A stretch of DNA of 64,000 nucleotides from Phaeobacter bryozoorum (GTDB lineage Bacteria; Pseudomonadota; Alphaproteobacteria; Rhodobacterales; Rhodobacteraceae), in assembly GCF_041893525.1 (NCBI RefSeq), contig NZ_CP169068.1; one strand, written 5' to 3'. Made by a program: the position numbers and the translations under genes. Of the stretch, positions 62,586-64,000 are shown one piece after another (position 1 is the stretch's first letter; the number at the start of each line of letters is the position of its first letter). The notes beneath the pieces are model-generated. The model was not told where the DNA came from. It was given only the letters and a program-made list of their open reading frames with translations, and ran no database searches.

Positions 62586-63967
62586 CACGCAACCCCAGGC
62601 ATGGGCAGCACGTTATCGTCCTCCTCGATCAGGTCGCGTTCATCGTCGAGTGCGCGGTTCACGTCCATCAGTTCGCCCTTCTTGAGATTCATCAGGAAGG
62701 TATCGTGGGAGATCGCGCCAGCGGTGTATGCCTTGAGCAGGGCCGTGAGAATGGCCGGGTCCATCTGGGCGGTCACGAAGTCACGGTGCAGTTTGAAGAC
62801 TACATCGTCTGCGGTGCCGGGACGCGTCCACTCAGCGGCAAGGCGCAGGAGCTTCGTCAGGCCCGCTTCGACCATGTTGACGCTGCTGTGAAGCAGGGAC
62901 AGTTCGGAACGGTGGCGCAGACGGGCCGTGTCGGTGGTCTCGTTGCGGCCTTTGCCGTCATAGACCATCCGTGCGCCGAGGGTTGCCATTTGAGCCGTGA
63001 GATCGTCGAGAGCGGTCTTTTGCGCGGCGATGCCTGCACCCGTGAACTCGAGCATTCCCGCTTGTGCGCCTTGCGGCAGAACCCAAAACGCGCCGCTGCC
63101 GATTTGCCGCGGCATGTTCTTCTCATTGAGCGACCCGGCGACCCAAGGCGTCGGCTGAGACGTCAGGTAGAGCGACCAGTAGTAGTCAGCGGACACGCGC
63201 CAGTGCGCGAGGTTGACGTTCACAAGGTCAAGGAAGGGCGGCTTTTCAACGTCGGCTTTCAGGTTGTAGGGCGACACGATCACCGCCGGAATGTCGAACA
63301 ATGGCGAGCCGTCGATTGTCGGCGTGATGTCTTCGCCGATTTGTACTTCTTCAACGGTCTGAATGTCAGGGCCGTTGCGCTGCGATTTTACGTGGTAGCG
63401 TTTGACAGTATAGGCCGGGTCGAGGGTCAGGACGAGGTGCTGCTCGACCCCTGTGTCTTCGAGATCATGGTTGGTCTCGTGCAGCCGCAGGTAGGTCAGC
63501 TTTTGACGCCCTCCGACAAGCTCTTCTTTCCAGTCCAAGATCAACTCTGCGTCGAAGGTGGAAATGAACGGAGCAGAGCCGGGTGCTGCGCCGTCGGTCG
63601 GGTAGTCGAGCAGTATCGCATACCGGCCAAGGGACAGGACTTCGCGCAGGGCGCTTTCCAGAAGCACGTCGAGCGAATGCCCCTCGAAGGTTGCCGCGTC
63701 ACGCATCCCTGCAATCCGTTCGGGCAATTCAAGGACTGGGGCATTGCGCGTCACCGCACCGACCATACCGCGCAGAGTGCGCTCGGCGACCGCATAGAAG
63801 GACGACCCCTGCACATAGCGGGTGTATTGGGCCGTCGTCATGCCCTCGGGTTCGGGCAAATATCGTGCGCCAGCGTTTTTCAGCCGGTCTTCGCCCGCGA
63901 TCACATCGCGGATTTTGTCATAGGCTTGGCGCTGCTCTTGGTAGGTGCGATGCTTGATCTTGGTCAC
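62585..63967 (-). CDS. Portal protein, DUF4055 type
   Basis: About 460 residues from a GTG at 63967 with GAGG upstream (longer TTG start at 63994 possible). DUF4055 landmarks: the KNAGARYLPEPEGMTTAQYTRY region near the N-terminus, RTLRGMVGAVTRNAP, SLGRYAILLDYP, ESSLL-type helices and MEAGLTKLLRLAAEW. Portals form the dodecameric ring for DNA entry. It is the first gene seen in the leftward packaging block, which continues beyond the window to the right. Confidence 0.75.
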   Translation of the reverse strand: MTKIKHRTYQEQRQAYDKIRDVIAGEDRLKNAGARYLPEPEGMTTAQYTRYVQGSSFYAVAERTLRGMVGAVTRNAPVLELPERIAGMRDAATFEGHSLDVLLESALREVLSLGRYAILLDYPTDGAAPGSAPFISTFDAELILDWKEELVGGRQKLTYLRLHETNHDLEDTGVEQHLVLTLDPAYTVKRYHVKSQRNGPDIQTVEEVQIGEDITPTIDGSPLFDIPAVIVSPYNLKADVEKPPFLDLVNVNLAHWRVSADYYWSLYLTSQPTPWVAGSLNEKNMPRQIGSGAFWVLPQGAQAGMLEFTGAGIAAQKTALDDLTAQMATLGARMVYDGKGRNETTDTARLRHRSELSLLHSSVNMVEAGLTKLLRLAAEWTRPGTADDVVFKLHRDFVTAQMDPAILTALLKAYTAGAISHDTFLMNLKKGELMDVNRALDDERDLIEEDDNVLPMPGVA

Positions 63968-64000
63968 TTGATGCCTCGCACGATCAGGGGCCAAGGAATG

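Overview
The window looks like a chromosome segment from a marine alphaproteobacterium of the Roseobacter group (Rhodobacteraceae, close to Phaeobacter, Leisingera or Ruegeria). Reasons: high G+C, dense operons with 1-8 nt stop/start overlaps, a 2,3-dihydroxypropane-1-sulfonate (DHPS) catabolic cluster of the hpsNOP-comDE type, TRAP and tripartite tricarboxylate (TTT) transporters, an agl alpha-glucoside operon, ectoine-type catabolic genes and a LuxI homologue. This assignment rests on gene content and recognisable protein families only; no database search was run.

Region 1 (1-37 kb) is ordinary chromosome. It opens with the housekeeping set tmk (partial)-holB-tatD-MBL hydrolase and an AEC permease. 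Next is a TTT citrate-type transporter (tctCBA, minus strand), divergent from its own two-component system (tctDE) plus a coupled periplasmic binding protein. Then come aglEFGAK (minus), the LacI regulator aglR and a GH1 beta-glucosidase (plus), with two palindromic operators between or at the starts. A minus-strand operon follows: aminotransferase (doeD-like), M24 ectoine hydrolase (doeA-like) and M20 deacetylase. A LacI regulator is then divergent from a long plus-strand operon: small membrane protein, TRAP P-Q-M, hpsN, hpsO, hpsP, universal stress protein, comD, comE and an FMN-dependent sulfolactate dehydrogenase. Together these import DHPS, oxidise it to sulfolactate and sulfopyruvate, and decarboxylate it to sulfoacetaldehyde; the desulfonating enzyme (Xsc) is not in the window. 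A luxI gene and a hybrid histidine kinase close the region.

Region 2 (37.0-53.2 kb) is an integrated element bounded by a 17-bp direct repeat matching the 3' end of a tRNA-Thr. It carries a P4-type integrase, a frameshifted AlpA excisionase, a TOPRIM primase, an internally deleted DUF3987-like helicase gene, a DUF2786-like/HTH protein, an RTX-repeat protein with a structured leader, two Rap1a/Tai-like secreted proteins, and a few late-type phage proteins (one frameshifted). No capsid, portal or terminase was recognised in it, so it is a decayed prophage or a satellite-like element.

Region 3 (53.2-64 kb, continuing past the window) begins at a 46-bp 3' half of tRNA-Thr(TGT) whose 5' half is missing. 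The geometry implies a second element stacked at the same tRNA, with the intact tRNA beyond the right edge. It has a C5-cytosine methyltransferase, a convergent PD-(D/E)XK nuclease, a Rossmann-like protein and a MORC/HgiDII-like GHKL ATPase interrupted by one in-frame amber codon. A tightly coupled minus-strand phage packaging module follows: DUF4055 portal, several small proteins, a small-terminase candidate, and a large terminase split into separate ATPase and nuclease genes.
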